A stretch of DNA of 64,000 nt from an uncultured Psychroserpens sp. Its GTDB lineage: Bacteria; Bacteroidota; Bacteroidia; Flavobacteriales; Flavobacteriaceae. Positions 53,183 through 61,526 of the stretch are shown in pieces. The stretch is taken from assembly GCF_947492715.1 (NCBI RefSeq), contig NZ_CANLNS010000002.1:310001-374000 (forward strand), in the 5' to 3' direction. Every line of letters starts with the position of its first letter. Within the stretch, counting starts at the first letter, position 1. A program made the translations under genes and the position numbers. The notes under the pieces were generated by a model. It did no database searches and was not told where the DNA came from. It was given only the letters and a program-made list of their open reading frames with translations.

Positions 53183-54634
53183 ATGGAAATAACCTTAAAA
53201 GGAGATAAAGAGTTTGATGAAATTCCTTCGTTGAAAACGAAATGTTTACGCATCAACTTAAATGAGAATATCTACGGAACATTCGCGGAGATTGGAGCTG
53301 GACAAGAAACTGTTCGTCAGTTCTTTAGAGCTGGAGGTGCTTCTGGGACCATTGCGAAGGCTATGTCTGCATACGATAAGGCCTTTAGTGATGCAATTTA
53401 CGGTATAGAAAATGACAGACGTTATGTAACCGAAGCACGTCTTCGTAAAATGTTGGATCATGAAGTGAATTTGGTTGAAGAACGTATTAAAAGAGATGTA
53501 CATCCTAACAAAATGTTTTTTGCTTATGCCAATACTGTTGCAACAATAGATTTTGCGAAAAAATACAAAGGACATGGATGGGTAGGTATTAAATACCAAG
53601 TAGATCCAAATCAAGGTTATAATGAAATTGTTTTGCACATTCGTTTTAAAGAGAATGATGCTAGGTTACAGCAAGAAACTTTGGGTGTTTTAGGGACTAA
53701 TCTTATTTATGGTGCTTTCTATAAGTATAATGAGCCAAGAAAGCTATTACGCTACCTCTACGATCATTTGGACAAAGATCAGGTTGAAATAGACACGATT
53801 AACTTTTCTGGCCCTGTGTTTGAAGATGTAGACAACCGTTTAATGAGTTTACAGCTTGTAAGAAATGGGATGACAGATGCCGTTATGTTTGCTCCTGATG
53901 GAAACAACGTTTTACCTGCTAGAGTCCTTTACAAAAAGAACATATTAACCTTACGTGGAAGTTTCAGACCAGTAACAAAGGTAAATATGGACATGTATAA
54001 GAAATCTTATGACATGTTCATTAAAGAAAATAAAGTTGATGTTGATAAAACTCAAGTTATTTTCGAAATTACATTATCTAATTTAAGAGCTGAGGGAGAA
54101 ATTGACGAACAGGATTTCATGGATCGTGCGCGACTATTGTGCTCGTTGGGACAAACCGTATTAATCTCTAACTTCCAAGAATATTATAAACTTGTAGAAT
54201 ACTTCTCTCAATACACAAAGAGTAGAATGGGATTAGCTATGGGTGTGAATAATTTAGTAGACATCTTTGATGAGAAATATTATCGTCACTTAAGTGGTGG
54301 GATTTTAGAAGCCTTTGGTAAACTCTTCTTTAAAGACTTACGTGTTTACTTGTATCCAATGCAAAACGACGATGGCACTTTAACTGATAGTGAGAACTTA
54401 AAAGTACATCCAAGAATGAAAGAATTATATAAATTCTTTAAGTATAACGGTAAAGTTGTTGATATCACAGATTTTGACGAATCGATACTTAATGTATTCT
54501 CGAGAACTGTTTTAAAAATGATTGCCGATGGCGAAGATGGTTGGGAAGTTATGCTTCCAGAAGGCGTTTCTACACTTATAAAAGAAAAAAGCCTCTTTGG
54601 TTGTGAAACCGAACAGGTGCATTTAGGAGAATAA
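53183..54634 (+). CDS. Conserved Bacteroidota protein of unknown function
   Basis: 483 residues, soluble, no signal peptide or membrane helix. Notable stretches are KCLRINLNENIYGTFAEIGA, GQETVRQFFRAGGASGTIAK, HPNKMFFAYANTVATIDFAK, GHGWVGIKYQ, NDARLQQETLGVLGTNLIYG, RSFRP-like GSFRPVTKVNMDMY and SRMGLAMGVNNLVDIFDEKY. Close homologues that I remember from Flavobacteria are nearly identical in these parts, which marks a slowly evolving housekeeping protein; they carry misleading names such as TonB-dependent receptor or nucleotidyltransferase. I cannot assign a fold or function. It has its own promoter and a strong terminator, so it is a single-gene unit. Confidence 0.8.
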   Translation: MEITLKGDKEFDEIPSLKTKCLRINLNENIYGTFAEIGAGQETVRQFFRAGGASGTIAKAMSAYDKAFSDAIYGIENDRRYVTEARLRKMLDHEVNLVEERIKRDVHPNKMFFAYANTVATIDFAKKYKGHGWVGIKYQVDPNQGYNEIVLHIRFKENDARLQQETLGVLGTNLIYGAFYKYNEPRKLLRYLYDHLDKDQVEIDTINFSGPVFEDVDNRLMSLQLVRNGMTDAVMFAPDGNNVLPARVLYKKNILTLRGSFRPVTKVNMDMYKKSYDMFIKENKVDVDKTQVIFEITLSNLRAEGEIDEQDFMDRARLLCSLGQTVLISNFQEYYKLVEYFSQYTKSRMGLAMGVNNLVDIFDEKYYRHLSGGILEAFGKLFFKDLRVYLYPMQNDDGTLTDSENLKVHPRMKELYKFFKYNGKVVDITDFDESILNVFSRTVLKMIADGEDGWEVMLPEGVSTLIKEKSLFGCETEQVHLGE

Positions 54635-54653
54635 ACGAATTAATATGACACAT

Positions 54654-54685
54654 AAAAAACCGCAAGATTTTCTTGCGGTTTTTTT
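54654..54685. terminator. Strong bidirectional terminator
   Basis: AAAAAACCGCAAGA (54654-54667) and TCTTGCGGTTTTTT (54671-54684) form a 14-base perfect stem with a three-base loop and T runs on either strand. Serves the conserved unknown gene and, from the other side, bcp. Confidence 0.95.
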
Positions 54686-54720
54686 ATAGCTTTTATATCA
54701 CTCTGAATACAAATCAGAAT

Positions 54721-55176
54721 TTATCCTTCCAAAATTTGATCTGTATGAATTTTAGCTTTTACTTTATCTATGACGCGAGACACCACTCCTTTTTCATCAA
54801 CTAAAAATGTGATACGATGAATACCATCAAACTCTCGTCCCATAAACTTTTTTGGTCCCCAAACCCCAAATGCATCTATAACTTCTTTTTCTGTATCGGC
54901 TAACAATGGATATGGGAAACTAAATTTCTTTTTAAAATTAGATTGTCGCTTTTCGGTATCTGCGCTCACACCTAAAATTTCATAACCAGCATCTTGCAAC
55001 GCCTTATAATTCTCTCCCAAATTACAAGCCTCAACGGTACATGTTGGTGTATTAGCTTTAGGATAGAAAAAAACAACAAGCTTTTTTCCTTTATAATCCG
55101 AGAGTGATACAGCATTCCCGTCTTGATCGTTTACTGTGAAATTTGGAACTTTATCTCCTACTTTTAATGTTTGCAT
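54721..55176 (-). CDS. bcp: Thioredoxin-dependent thiol peroxidase (Bcp/PrxQ)
   Basis: 151 residues from ATG 55176 (MQTLKVGDKVPNFTVNDQDG); the longer frame lacks family similarity. Peroxidatic cysteine and partner in FYPKANTPTCTVEACNLGEN near residue 40, with the resolving cysteine five residues on, the atypical 2-Cys PrxQ arrangement. GVSADTEKRQSNFKKKFSFP and GREFDGIHRITFLVDEKG complete the fold. It reduces peroxides using thioredoxin. The start is only 31 bases from the divergent endonuclease III gene, with facing promoter boxes between. Confidence 0.95.
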   Translation of the reverse strand: MQTLKVGDKVPNFTVNDQDGNAVSLSDYKGKKLVVFFYPKANTPTCTVEACNLGENYKALQDAGYEILGVSADTEKRQSNFKKKFSFPYPLLADTEKEVIDAFGVWGPKKFMGREFDGIHRITFLVDEKGVVSRVIDKVKAKIHTDQILEG

Positions 55177-55182
55177 ATTGCT

Positions 55183-55202
55183 TATTTTTGTAATCAAATA
55201 TA
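55183..55202. promoter_or_regulatory. Face-to-face divergent -7 elements between bcp and nth
   Basis: Plus strand TATTTTTG (55183-55190) and minus strand TATATTTG (55202-55195) point at each other with only TAAT between, forming a near-symmetric unit. Both -33 regions would fall inside the opposing coding sequence. Leaders would be about 11-12 bases each. Confidence 0.5.
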
Positions 55203-55207
55203 CAACA

Positions 55208-55864
55208 ATGACCAAACAAGAAAAAGTGGATTTCGTAATTAAAACATTAAACGAACTTTATCCTACAATTCCTATCCCCTTAGAACATAAAGACCCATAT
55301 ACATTGCTCATAGCGGTATTAATGTCTGCACAAAGCACGGATGTTCGTGTTAATCAAATTACCCCACTTTTATTCGCAAAAGCTGACAATCCTTATGATA
55401 TGATTAAACTTTCGGTTGAGGAGATTAGAGAGATTATCAAACCTGTTGGTTTATCTCCAATGAAAAGTAAGGGGATTTATGGTTTGTCACATATTTTAAT
55501 TAACGAACATGGAGGTAAAGTTCCTCGAACTTATGAAGCATTAGAGGCATTGCCTGCTGTTGGGCATAAAACGGCAGCCGTTGTCTTATCTCAAGCGTTT
55601 GGTATTCCCGCTTTTCCGGTAGACACTCATATCCATCGTTTAATGTATCGTTGGAACTTAACTAATGGTAAGAACGTTGTGCAAACAGAAAAAGATGCCA
55701 AACGCCTATTTCCAAAAGAACTATGGAATGATTTGCACTTACAAATTATTTGGTATGGTAGAGAATATTCTCCTGCTAGAGGTTGGGATTTAGATAAAGA
55801 TCCTATTACAAAAACCATTGGTAGAAAATCGGTTATTGACGATTATTACGCAAAGAAAAAATAA
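55208..55864 (+). CDS. nth: Endonuclease III-like DNA glycosylase without Fe-S cluster
   Basis: 218 residues from ATG 55208 (MTKQEKVDFVIKTLNELYPT); the longer open frame runs into bcp. HhH-GPD core: LLIAVLMSAQSTDVRVNQIT, helix-hairpin-helix with catalytic Lys in ALPAVGHKTAAVVLSQAFG near residue 123, and catalytic Asp in FPVDTHIHRLMYRWNL near 142. E. coli Nth has a C-terminal Cys4 [4Fe-4S] loop; here the matching region reads WYGREYSPARGWDLDKDPIT and the whole protein contains no cysteine. Catalytic residues are kept, so base excision activity on oxidised pyrimidines is likely. Confidence 0.9.
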   Translation: MTKQEKVDFVIKTLNELYPTIPIPLEHKDPYTLLIAVLMSAQSTDVRVNQITPLLFAKADNPYDMIKLSVEEIREIIKPVGLSPMKSKGIYGLSHILINEHGGKVPRTYEALEALPAVGHKTAAVVLSQAFGIPAFPVDTHIHRLMYRWNLTNGKNVVQTEKDAKRLFPKELWNDLHLQIIWYGREYSPARGWDLDKDPITKTIGRKSVIDDYYAKKK

Positions 55865-55917
55865 CATAAGTACAAGGCATTGGTACAATAGTTGTGACTT
55901 AAGAGGAAACTCTTTTT

Positions 55918-56472
55918 ATGAAATCAATCTACTCTATTGTGCTTGTTTTATTGGTTGCATCTTGTATTCCATTAAGAATAGCACCAACAATTAAAGATCA
56001 AAAAATCATGGTTGCTAAGAAGTTTAAACGGACCTTTCCTAAGGAATATGCCTTTATTTTTCAGGACCCAAAAGAAGCCAATGAATTTTATAATTATATC
56101 AATACTAAATTTAAATTAGATCATGTAGATGTCGATTATGATGTGCCTTTAAAGTTAGATGGACAGCAATATTTTTTATCCTTCTATGAGGCAGAAATAC
56201 CAGATAAAGTATTAAACATATTCCCTATTGCTGTCGATGTTGCCCTAGACAGCAACAATATAGACCCTTTATTATCAGATCATTATGTTTACAGAAGCAA
56301 TAACTGGTACATTGCTATAACTATTTTAGACAATGCATCTAATAACTGTTTAAAGCCAAATTATATTCATCGAGAATTGATTATAAATTATTTAAAAAGG
56401 CTTAAACAGGAATATCTAACGACCAGCAATTACACTGAGGTGTTGTTCAAGAAAAGGGCTATTGAAGATTAA
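55918..56472 (+). CDS. Predicted lipoprotein of unknown function
   Basis: 184 residues. MKSIYSIVLVLLVASCIPLR, lipoprotein signal with the cysteine at 16. Then a mixed domain with KKFKRTFPKEYAFIFQDPKE, NYINTKFKLDHVDVDYDVPL and LLSDHYVYRSNNWYIAITIL. Homologues are seen in Flavobacteriaceae as far as I recall; no function. It begins 53 bases after nth and converges with the 56479 gene. Confidence 0.62.
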   Translation: MKSIYSIVLVLLVASCIPLRIAPTIKDQKIMVAKKFKRTFPKEYAFIFQDPKEANEFYNYINTKFKLDHVDVDYDVPLKLDGQQYFLSFYEAEIPDKVLNIFPIAVDVALDSNNIDPLLSDHYVYRSNNWYIAITILDNASNNCLKPNYIHRELIINYLKRLKQEYLTTSNYTEVLFKKRAIED

Positions 56473-56478
56473 ATTTAG

Positions 56479-56988
56479 TTATTGTAAGTACCCAAGTTTA
56501 CGAGTAGTTTTCTCTCCTATAAATTGCTGTATATGTCCATTATATGAAGAAATTATGGTATTAAATAAATCGTCAAAATAGCCAGCATAAGATTCAGGAT
56601 TTTTATAAGTCACTTTAAACTCTTTTTCGCCATAAGCATGTTTTAAATAATAGGTGTTTCCTTTTTCTTTTCTAAAAATGACATGTATTAAAATGAGTTC
56701 TTCAGGAAAAGATTCTGGGGCTTTACAAACTGTTAGTCCAATTCCAAAGTGCCAATAGCTCTCTGGTGTTAATGTCAATGCTCCTAGTAATGATCCGTGA
56801 ATTAAATCAAAATTGTTGTTTTCTTCTATTTTATATAGGGTAAACTGCTGATCTGGTATCGCATAATATGTTTTAAGCGACTTTACAAGTTCAATAGCAA
56901 AATTGTGACAGTTCTTTTTATAGGATTCAAAATTGCTCTGTGCCGTATCGTAGGCCGAACAAAGTTGGTGGAATTTCGTGTTTTTCAT
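56479..56988 (-). CDS. Hypothetical protein, 169 residues
   Basis: Soluble, no signal peptide. Helical start (FHQLCSAYDTAQSNFESYKK), then a beta-rich part (SYWHFGIGLTVCKAPESFPE, LILIHVIFRKEKGNTYYLKH) and a helical end (YAGYFDDLFNTIISSYNGHI). The layout suggests a small alpha/beta domain. No family recognised. Single-gene unit between convergent and divergent neighbours. Confidence 0.6.
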   Translation of the reverse strand: MKNTKFHQLCSAYDTAQSNFESYKKNCHNFAIELVKSLKTYYAIPDQQFTLYKIEENNNFDLIHGSLLGALTLTPESYWHFGIGLTVCKAPESFPEELILIHVIFRKEKGNTYYLKHAYGEKEFKVTYKNPESYAGYFDDLFNTIISSYNGHIQQFIGEKTTRKLGYLQ

Positions 56989-57101
56989 AGTATAGAAAGT
57001 ATATTCAAAAAGTCGATTCTAACATAAATTACTTACAGCCACATATTATCTGTAACTTTTAATTTGCCTTTCATACTAATAGTTTATATAGAAAACAGTC
57101 C

Positions 57102-57701
57102 ATGAAAATTAAATCTAACGCAGCTCCTCACGAAATATCTTCACCCTTTTTTCAACTAAACAAAGAGTTTTGTGCAACTTTTGAGCGGTATATGGCAAAA
57201 AAAGGCGGATTGGTAAAGGGCAAATACAACGCTCGGTCCTTTTTAATATTTGGAAAAATTGAACACCCAGAATCTTGGGATTTAATGTATAAAAAATCAA
57301 CATTTACTAATTCTGGAAACCTATTACTTTCGGCAAAAAGTCAAGGCCTCTTAACCATGGCAACTTGGAGTACAACAATAGCCAATAGTGGATTTCCTAG
57401 TTTCAGTATACGGAAAAGGAAAAAGCGAAATCTCCTAAGGATTTTGTTGAGTAAAAACGTGACTGCATTAAATATTGGAAAAGGCTATATACTAGAAGCA
57501 AAATCTGGAGTATTGAATCCTTCTTTTTATGATATGGTATTAGTTCTCAAACCTCTTTTTGAAGACAAAAAGATATATACTATTAATTTCAAAAAAAACA
57601 AATTAACAATAGAGCTACGCTCTGAAAACCATCATTTTGACGTGTTCGATAACATCCTAGACATCTTTAAAGCCAAAGCAAAAAAAAATCCTGAAGACTA
57701 A
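57102..57701 (+). CDS. Hypothetical protein, 199 residues
   Basis: Soluble, basic protein (many Lys/Arg, for example SFSIRKRKKRNLLRILLSKN near residue 100). NAAPHEISSPFFQLNKEFCA at the start, LTMATWSTTIANSGFPSFSI in the middle and YTINFKKNKLTIELRSENHH near the end. I recognise no family. The terminator stem overlaps the last codons and the stop. Confidence 0.6.
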   Translation: MKIKSNAAPHEISSPFFQLNKEFCATFERYMAKKGGLVKGKYNARSFLIFGKIEHPESWDLMYKKSTFTNSGNLLLSAKSQGLLTMATWSTTIANSGFPSFSIRKRKKRNLLRILLSKNVTALNIGKGYILEAKSGVLNPSFYDMVLVLKPLFEDKKIYTINFKKNKLTIELRSENHHFDVFDNILDIFKAKAKKNPED

Positions 57702-57717
57702 CGATTCAGGATTTTTT
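57683..57717. terminator. Bidirectional terminator overlapping the end of the 57102 gene
   Basis: AAAAAATCCTGAA (57683-57695) pairs with TTCAGGATTTTTT (57705-57717), a 13-base stem around a nine-base loop that contains the stop codon. T runs on either strand let it also end the sigma-factor transcript arriving from the right. Confidence 0.9.
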
Positions 57718-57722
57718 CAAAT

Positions 57723-57866
57723 TTAGTTTTGAAGTGCTTCAAACTTCAAATTATTACAATGTATAACACTTAAAGCCTTGGAATAATTCAAAAGAAAATC
57801 CACTGTCTCTTCTTTTGGGTTTAGGTTGTTTTGTTTTTGGGGACATTCTGAGTAAAGTTTTGCCAT
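57723..57866 (-). CDS. Small conserved ORF, 47 residues, downstream of the ECF sigma factor
   Basis: An ATG frame ends at TAA six bases before the shared terminator. It reads MAKLYSECPQKQNNLNPKEE, then TVDFLLNYSKALSVIHCNNL and KFEALQN. The segment TVDFLLNYSKAL with the end LKFEALQN looks like a small protein family I believe recurs next to sigma factors in Flavobacteria. It starts 57 bases after the sigma-factor stop with no terminator between, so it is probably co-transcribed. No Cys pair or zinc site, no membrane helix. Function unknown. Confidence 0.6.
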   Translation of the reverse strand: MAKLYSECPQKQNNLNPKEETVDFLLNYSKALSVIHCNNLKFEALQN

Positions 57867-57923
57867 TTTACATTTTTTAGTTTGTTATAACCTCATAAAC
57901 GCAACAAAACCTAACTTATTGTA

Positions 57924-58508
57924 TTAATTTGTTAAAATAATATTATTCTTATCTATAACCTTTCTCAAATTAATGAGAGCATAGCGCATTCTTCCTAACG
58001 CAGTATTAATGCTCACACCTGTTCTATCTGAGATTTCTTTGAAACTCATATCCTTATACATTCGCATTACTAAGACTTCTTTTTGATCTTTAGGAAGTTC
58101 TTCAATAATGCGTCTAAGGTCGCATTCTACTTGATCTTTAATTAATCGCTTTTCAGCATTTAACGAAGAATCTCCAAGTACTGAGAAAATATTAAAGTCG
58201 CCAGAATTATCAAATTTTGGCATTCTATTATTCTTTCTGAAATGATCAATAACCAAGTTATGAGAGATACGCATCACCCAAGGTAAAAACTTACCTTCTT
58301 CATTATATTTACCCATTTTTAAGTTTTTAATCACTTTAATAAAGGCATCTTGAAATATATCTTCAGTGATATCTCTATCAAAAACCTTTGAGTAAATAAA
58401 ACTGTAAATCTTTTGTTTGTGTCTGTGGATGAGGACTGATAGAGCACTTTCGTCTCCATTCATGTAGTTCTTAACTAAAACAGCGTCCGTGATAAGTTCG
58501 TGTCTCAT
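57924..58508 (-). CDS. ECF-type RNA polymerase sigma factor
   Basis: 194 residues. Region 2: DESALSVLIHRHKQKIYSFI, YSKVFDRDITEDIFQDAFIK and KFLPWVMRISHNLVIDHFRK. Region 4: ELPKDQKEVLVMRMYKDMSF, KEISDRTGVSINTALGRMRY, ALINLRKVI, with a clear helix-turn-helix for the -35 element. No anti-sigma gene next to it, only the 47-residue ORF. The flavobacterial homologues of this group are not tied to TonB-receptor trans-signalling. The leader carries a 10-base inverted repeat. ATG at 58508. Confidence 0.9.
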   Translation of the reverse strand: MRHELITDAVLVKNYMNGDESALSVLIHRHKQKIYSFIYSKVFDRDITEDIFQDAFIKVIKNLKMGKYNEEGKFLPWVMRISHNLVIDHFRKNNRMPKFDNSGDFNIFSVLGDSSLNAEKRLIKDQVECDLRRIIEELPKDQKEVLVMRMYKDMSFKEISDRTGVSINTALGRMRYALINLRKVIDKNNIILTN

Positions 58509-58512
58509 AATA

Positions 58513-58569
58513 ATTACTTTAAGGGCAAAGAATTTAATCTCAGCTTGGGGTTAAATTTTTTAAAGTAAT
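58513..58569. repeat. Inverted repeat in the leader of the sigma-factor gene
   Basis: ATTACTTTAA (58513-58522) and its exact complement TTAAAGTAAT (58560-58569) flank 37 bases just upstream of the sigma-factor ATG (58508). It could fold in the mRNA to hide the start region or bind a dimeric regulator. Confidence 0.4.
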
Positions 58570-58707
58570 ATTACAATATAGGCTACTCGGTTTTAACTGT
58601 TTATGTTCTCAAATATAACAACAATCATTCCGAAATTCCAAAAAAAAGTACAAAACTTTAACATTTTAATGAACAATAATTCATTTTCTAAGCTTCATTA
58701 AAAGAAC

Positions 58708-58715
58708 TATCTTTG
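58708..58715 (+). promoter_or_regulatory. Putative -7 element of uvrA
   Basis: TATCTTTG fits TAnnTTTG, 25 bases before the ATG at 58741. No good TTG -33. No LexA-like box recognised. Confidence 0.4.
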
Positions 58716-58740
58716 CACTTTCTTATTCGCAACAACTCCT

Positions 58741-61524
58741 ATGAACAGTAGTATTTTAGACCTAAATCCTAAAGAAAATATCATCATAAAAGGTGCAAAA
58801 CTGCATAACCTAAAAAATATTGATGTGGTTATTCCTAGGAACAAATTAGTGGTTATTACTGGTTTATCAGGTTCTGGGAAATCAAGTTTAGCCTTTGACA
58901 CCTTGTATGCTGAAGGTCAAAGACGTTATGTAGAGAGTTTATCTAGTTATGCACGCCAGTTTTTGGGGCGTCTCAACAAACCTAAAGTAGATCTCATTAA
59001 AGGGATTGCGCCTGCCATAGCAATAGAGCAAAAGGTAAATAGTACTAATCCGCGCTCTACCGTTGGAACAACAACAGAGATTTATGATTATTTAAAGTTA
59101 CTATTTGCAAGGATAGGAAAAACCTATTCTCCAGTATCTGGTAATCTAGTAAAAAAGCATCGCACAAAAGATGTATTAGCGCTAGTAAAATCTTTTGAAG
59201 AACGAGAAAAACTACTTCTCCTCTCTCCTATTGTTTTGGAGGAAGGGCGTTCAATGGCAGACAAACTTAACGTCTTAAATCAACAAGGCTATGCTAGAGT
59301 TCAACATAAAGAAAATGTCTTACGAATTGATGAAGCTCTAGAAAAAAAAATAAGCAAAGATATTTTTTTAGTCGTTGATCGTATTGTTGTAAAACATGAA
59401 GAAGATTTTTATAATCGTTTAGCAGACGCCATAGAGACAGCATTTTTTGAAGGAAAAGGCACTTGTATTATTGAGTCATTATCTGATAAAAAACGAACAG
59501 AATTCAATAATCGATTTGAATTGGACGGCATGACTTTCCTTGAGCCTAATCCGCATTTGTTCAGTTTTAACAACCCTTATGGCGCATGCCCAAAGTGTGA
59601 AGGTTATGGAGATGTTATTGGCATTGATGACGATTTAGTTATTCCAAATACGGGATTATCGGTTTATGAAAATGCTATCTTTCCATGGCGTGGTGAAAGT
59701 ATGAGCTGGTATCGTGATCAATTGGTTAACAATTCACATAAATTTGATTTTCCTATACATAAGCCCTTTTTCGAATTATCACAAGAACAGAAACAACTCA
59801 TCTGGGATGGTAACGACTATTTTGAAGGATTGCATTCATTTTTCACAGAATTAGAATCTAAGGCTTATAAAATTCAAAATCGTGTCATGCTCTCACGCTA
59901 TCGTGGAAAAACAAAATGTAATATCTGTAAAGGGAAACGATTACGAGAGGAAGCTAATTATGTGAAAATTGCTGACGTCACTATTACCGATTTGGTTGAA
60001 ATGCCTTTGGATAAATTAGCCGTCTTTTTTAAGGAATTGGAACTGGATGATCACGACACAACGATTGCTAAACGTCTCCTTAAAGAAATAAATAGCAGAT
60101 TATCCTTTTTGAGTAATGTAGGTTTAGATTACTTAACATTAAACCGAAAATCTAATACCTTATCTGGAGGTGAAAGTCAGCGTATCAATTTAGCAACGTC
60201 TCTAGGTAGCAGCCTAGTTGGATCAATGTATATACTTGATGAACCAAGTATAGGTCTGCATCCAAAAGACACGGAAAAATTAATTAAAGTATTACAGGCG
60301 CTTCGAGATTTGGGTAATACTGTAATTGTTGTTGAGCATGATGAAGACATCATGAAGGCTGCAGATGAGATTATCGATATTGGACCAGAAGCTGGAACTT
60401 TTGGTGGTGAAGTTGTAGCAACAGGAACTTATGAGGATATTTTAAAATCTGAATCATTAACCGCTCAATACCTTAACGAAACATTAAAAATTGAACTTCC
60501 TAAACAAAGACGAACGTCTAAATACTCTATTGAAATAAATGGTGCTAGAGAGCACAACCTACAAAATATAGATGTCTCTTTTCCTTTAGAGATGCTTACC
60601 GTTGTAACAGGTGTTTCTGGTAGCGGAAAAAGTACACTAGTAAAAAAGATCTTATTTCCAGCTGTGCAAAAGCAACTTACTGGATTTGGCGATAAACCAG
60701 GACAATTTACCGAACTAAAGGGTAATTTTAAAAACATTAAACACATAGAGTTCGTAGATCAAAACCCTATTGGACGATCATCACGATCAAACCCTGTGAC
60801 ATACATTAAAGCCTATGACGATATTAGAGCTTTATTTTCTAGTCAGAAACTTAGTAAAATTCGAAATTATCAGGCTAAACATTTTAGTTTTAATGTTGAT
60901 GGTGGACGATGTGAAACTTGTAAAGGTGATGGTGAGGTTACAATAGAAATGCAATTTATGGCAGATGTTCATTTAACCTGTGAAACTTGCAATGGAAAGC
61001 GTTTTAAGAAAGAAGTTCTAGAAGTTACTTTTGAAGGGAAAAACATCGATGATATTTTAAGTATGACCATTGATGATGCTATAGCTTTTTTTGAACAACA
61101 CAAAGTTTCAAAAATTAAAAACAAACTCCAACCATTACAAGATGTTGGTTTAGGCTATGTTGCATTAGGTCAAAGCTCCTCTACTCTTTCGGGAGGTGAA
61201 GCACAGCGAATTAAACTTGCATCCTTTCTTGGTAAAGGCTCTAAAAGCACTAATGCTTTATTTATATTTGACGAACCAACCACTGGATTGCACTTTCATG
61301 ACATCAAAAAATTATTGACATCATTTCAAGCCTTAATTTCTAAAGGTCATTCCATTATTGTTATCGAGCATAATCTAGATTTGATAAAGTGTGCAGACCA
61401 TATCATCGATTTAGGACCTGAAGGAGGCAATCGTGGAGGTCAACTCATAGTGCAAGGTACTCCTGAAGCTATTGTAAAAAATAAAGCATCAATTACAGGT
61501 CAGTTTTTAAAGGATAAAATTTAA
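58741..61524 (+). CDS. uvrA: Excinuclease ABC subunit A
   Basis: 927 residues, close to the usual 940. Two ABC modules: Walker A GLSGSGKSSLAFDTL near residue 41 and GVSGSGKSTLVKKIL near 625; signatures LSGGESQRINLATSL near 473 and LSGGEAQRIKLASFL near 817. Zinc fingers: CPKCEGYGDV with CNICKGKRL in the first half, CETCKGDGEVTIEMQFMADV with CETCNGKRF in the second. YAEGQRRYVESLSSYARQFL follows the first Walker A as usual. It recognises DNA damage with UvrB for nucleotide excision repair. No uvrB or uvrC in the window. Confidence 0.96.
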   Translation: MNSSILDLNPKENIIIKGAKLHNLKNIDVVIPRNKLVVITGLSGSGKSSLAFDTLYAEGQRRYVESLSSYARQFLGRLNKPKVDLIKGIAPAIAIEQKVNSTNPRSTVGTTTEIYDYLKLLFARIGKTYSPVSGNLVKKHRTKDVLALVKSFEEREKLLLLSPIVLEEGRSMADKLNVLNQQGYARVQHKENVLRIDEALEKKISKDIFLVVDRIVVKHEEDFYNRLADAIETAFFEGKGTCIIESLSDKKRTEFNNRFELDGMTFLEPNPHLFSFNNPYGACPKCEGYGDVIGIDDDLVIPNTGLSVYENAIFPWRGESMSWYRDQLVNNSHKFDFPIHKPFFELSQEQKQLIWDGNDYFEGLHSFFTELESKAYKIQNRVMLSRYRGKTKCNICKGKRLREEANYVKIADVTITDLVEMPLDKLAVFFKELELDDHDTTIAKRLLKEINSRLSFLSNVGLDYLTLNRKSNTLSGGESQRINLATSLGSSLVGSMYILDEPSIGLHPKDTEKLIKVLQALRDLGNTVIVVEHDEDIMKAADEIIDIGPEAGTFGGEVVATGTYEDILKSESLTAQYLNETLKIELPKQRRTSKYSIEINGAREHNLQNIDVSFPLEMLTVVTGVSGSGKSTLVKKILFPAVQKQLTGFGDKPGQFTELKGNFKNIKHIEFVDQNPIGRSSRSNPVTYIKAYDDIRALFSSQKLSKIRNYQAKHFSFNVDGGRCETCKGDGEVTIEMQFMADVHLTCETCNGKRFKKEVLEVTFEGKNIDDILSMTIDDAIAFFEQHKVSKIKNKLQPLQDVGLGYVALGQSSSTLSGGEAQRIKLASFLGKGSKSTNALFIFDEPTTGLHFHDIKKLLTSFQALISKGHSIIVIEHNLDLIKCADHIIDLGPEGGNRGGQLIVQGTPEAIVKNKASITGQFLKDKI

Positions 61525-61526
61525 AT

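Noticed and set aside
53095-53256. 54-codon N-terminal extension of the PhnP-like hydrolase
   Set aside because: It runs through the promoter and start of the divergent gene, and MKLKVTFLGTGTSQG is the standard family N-terminus.
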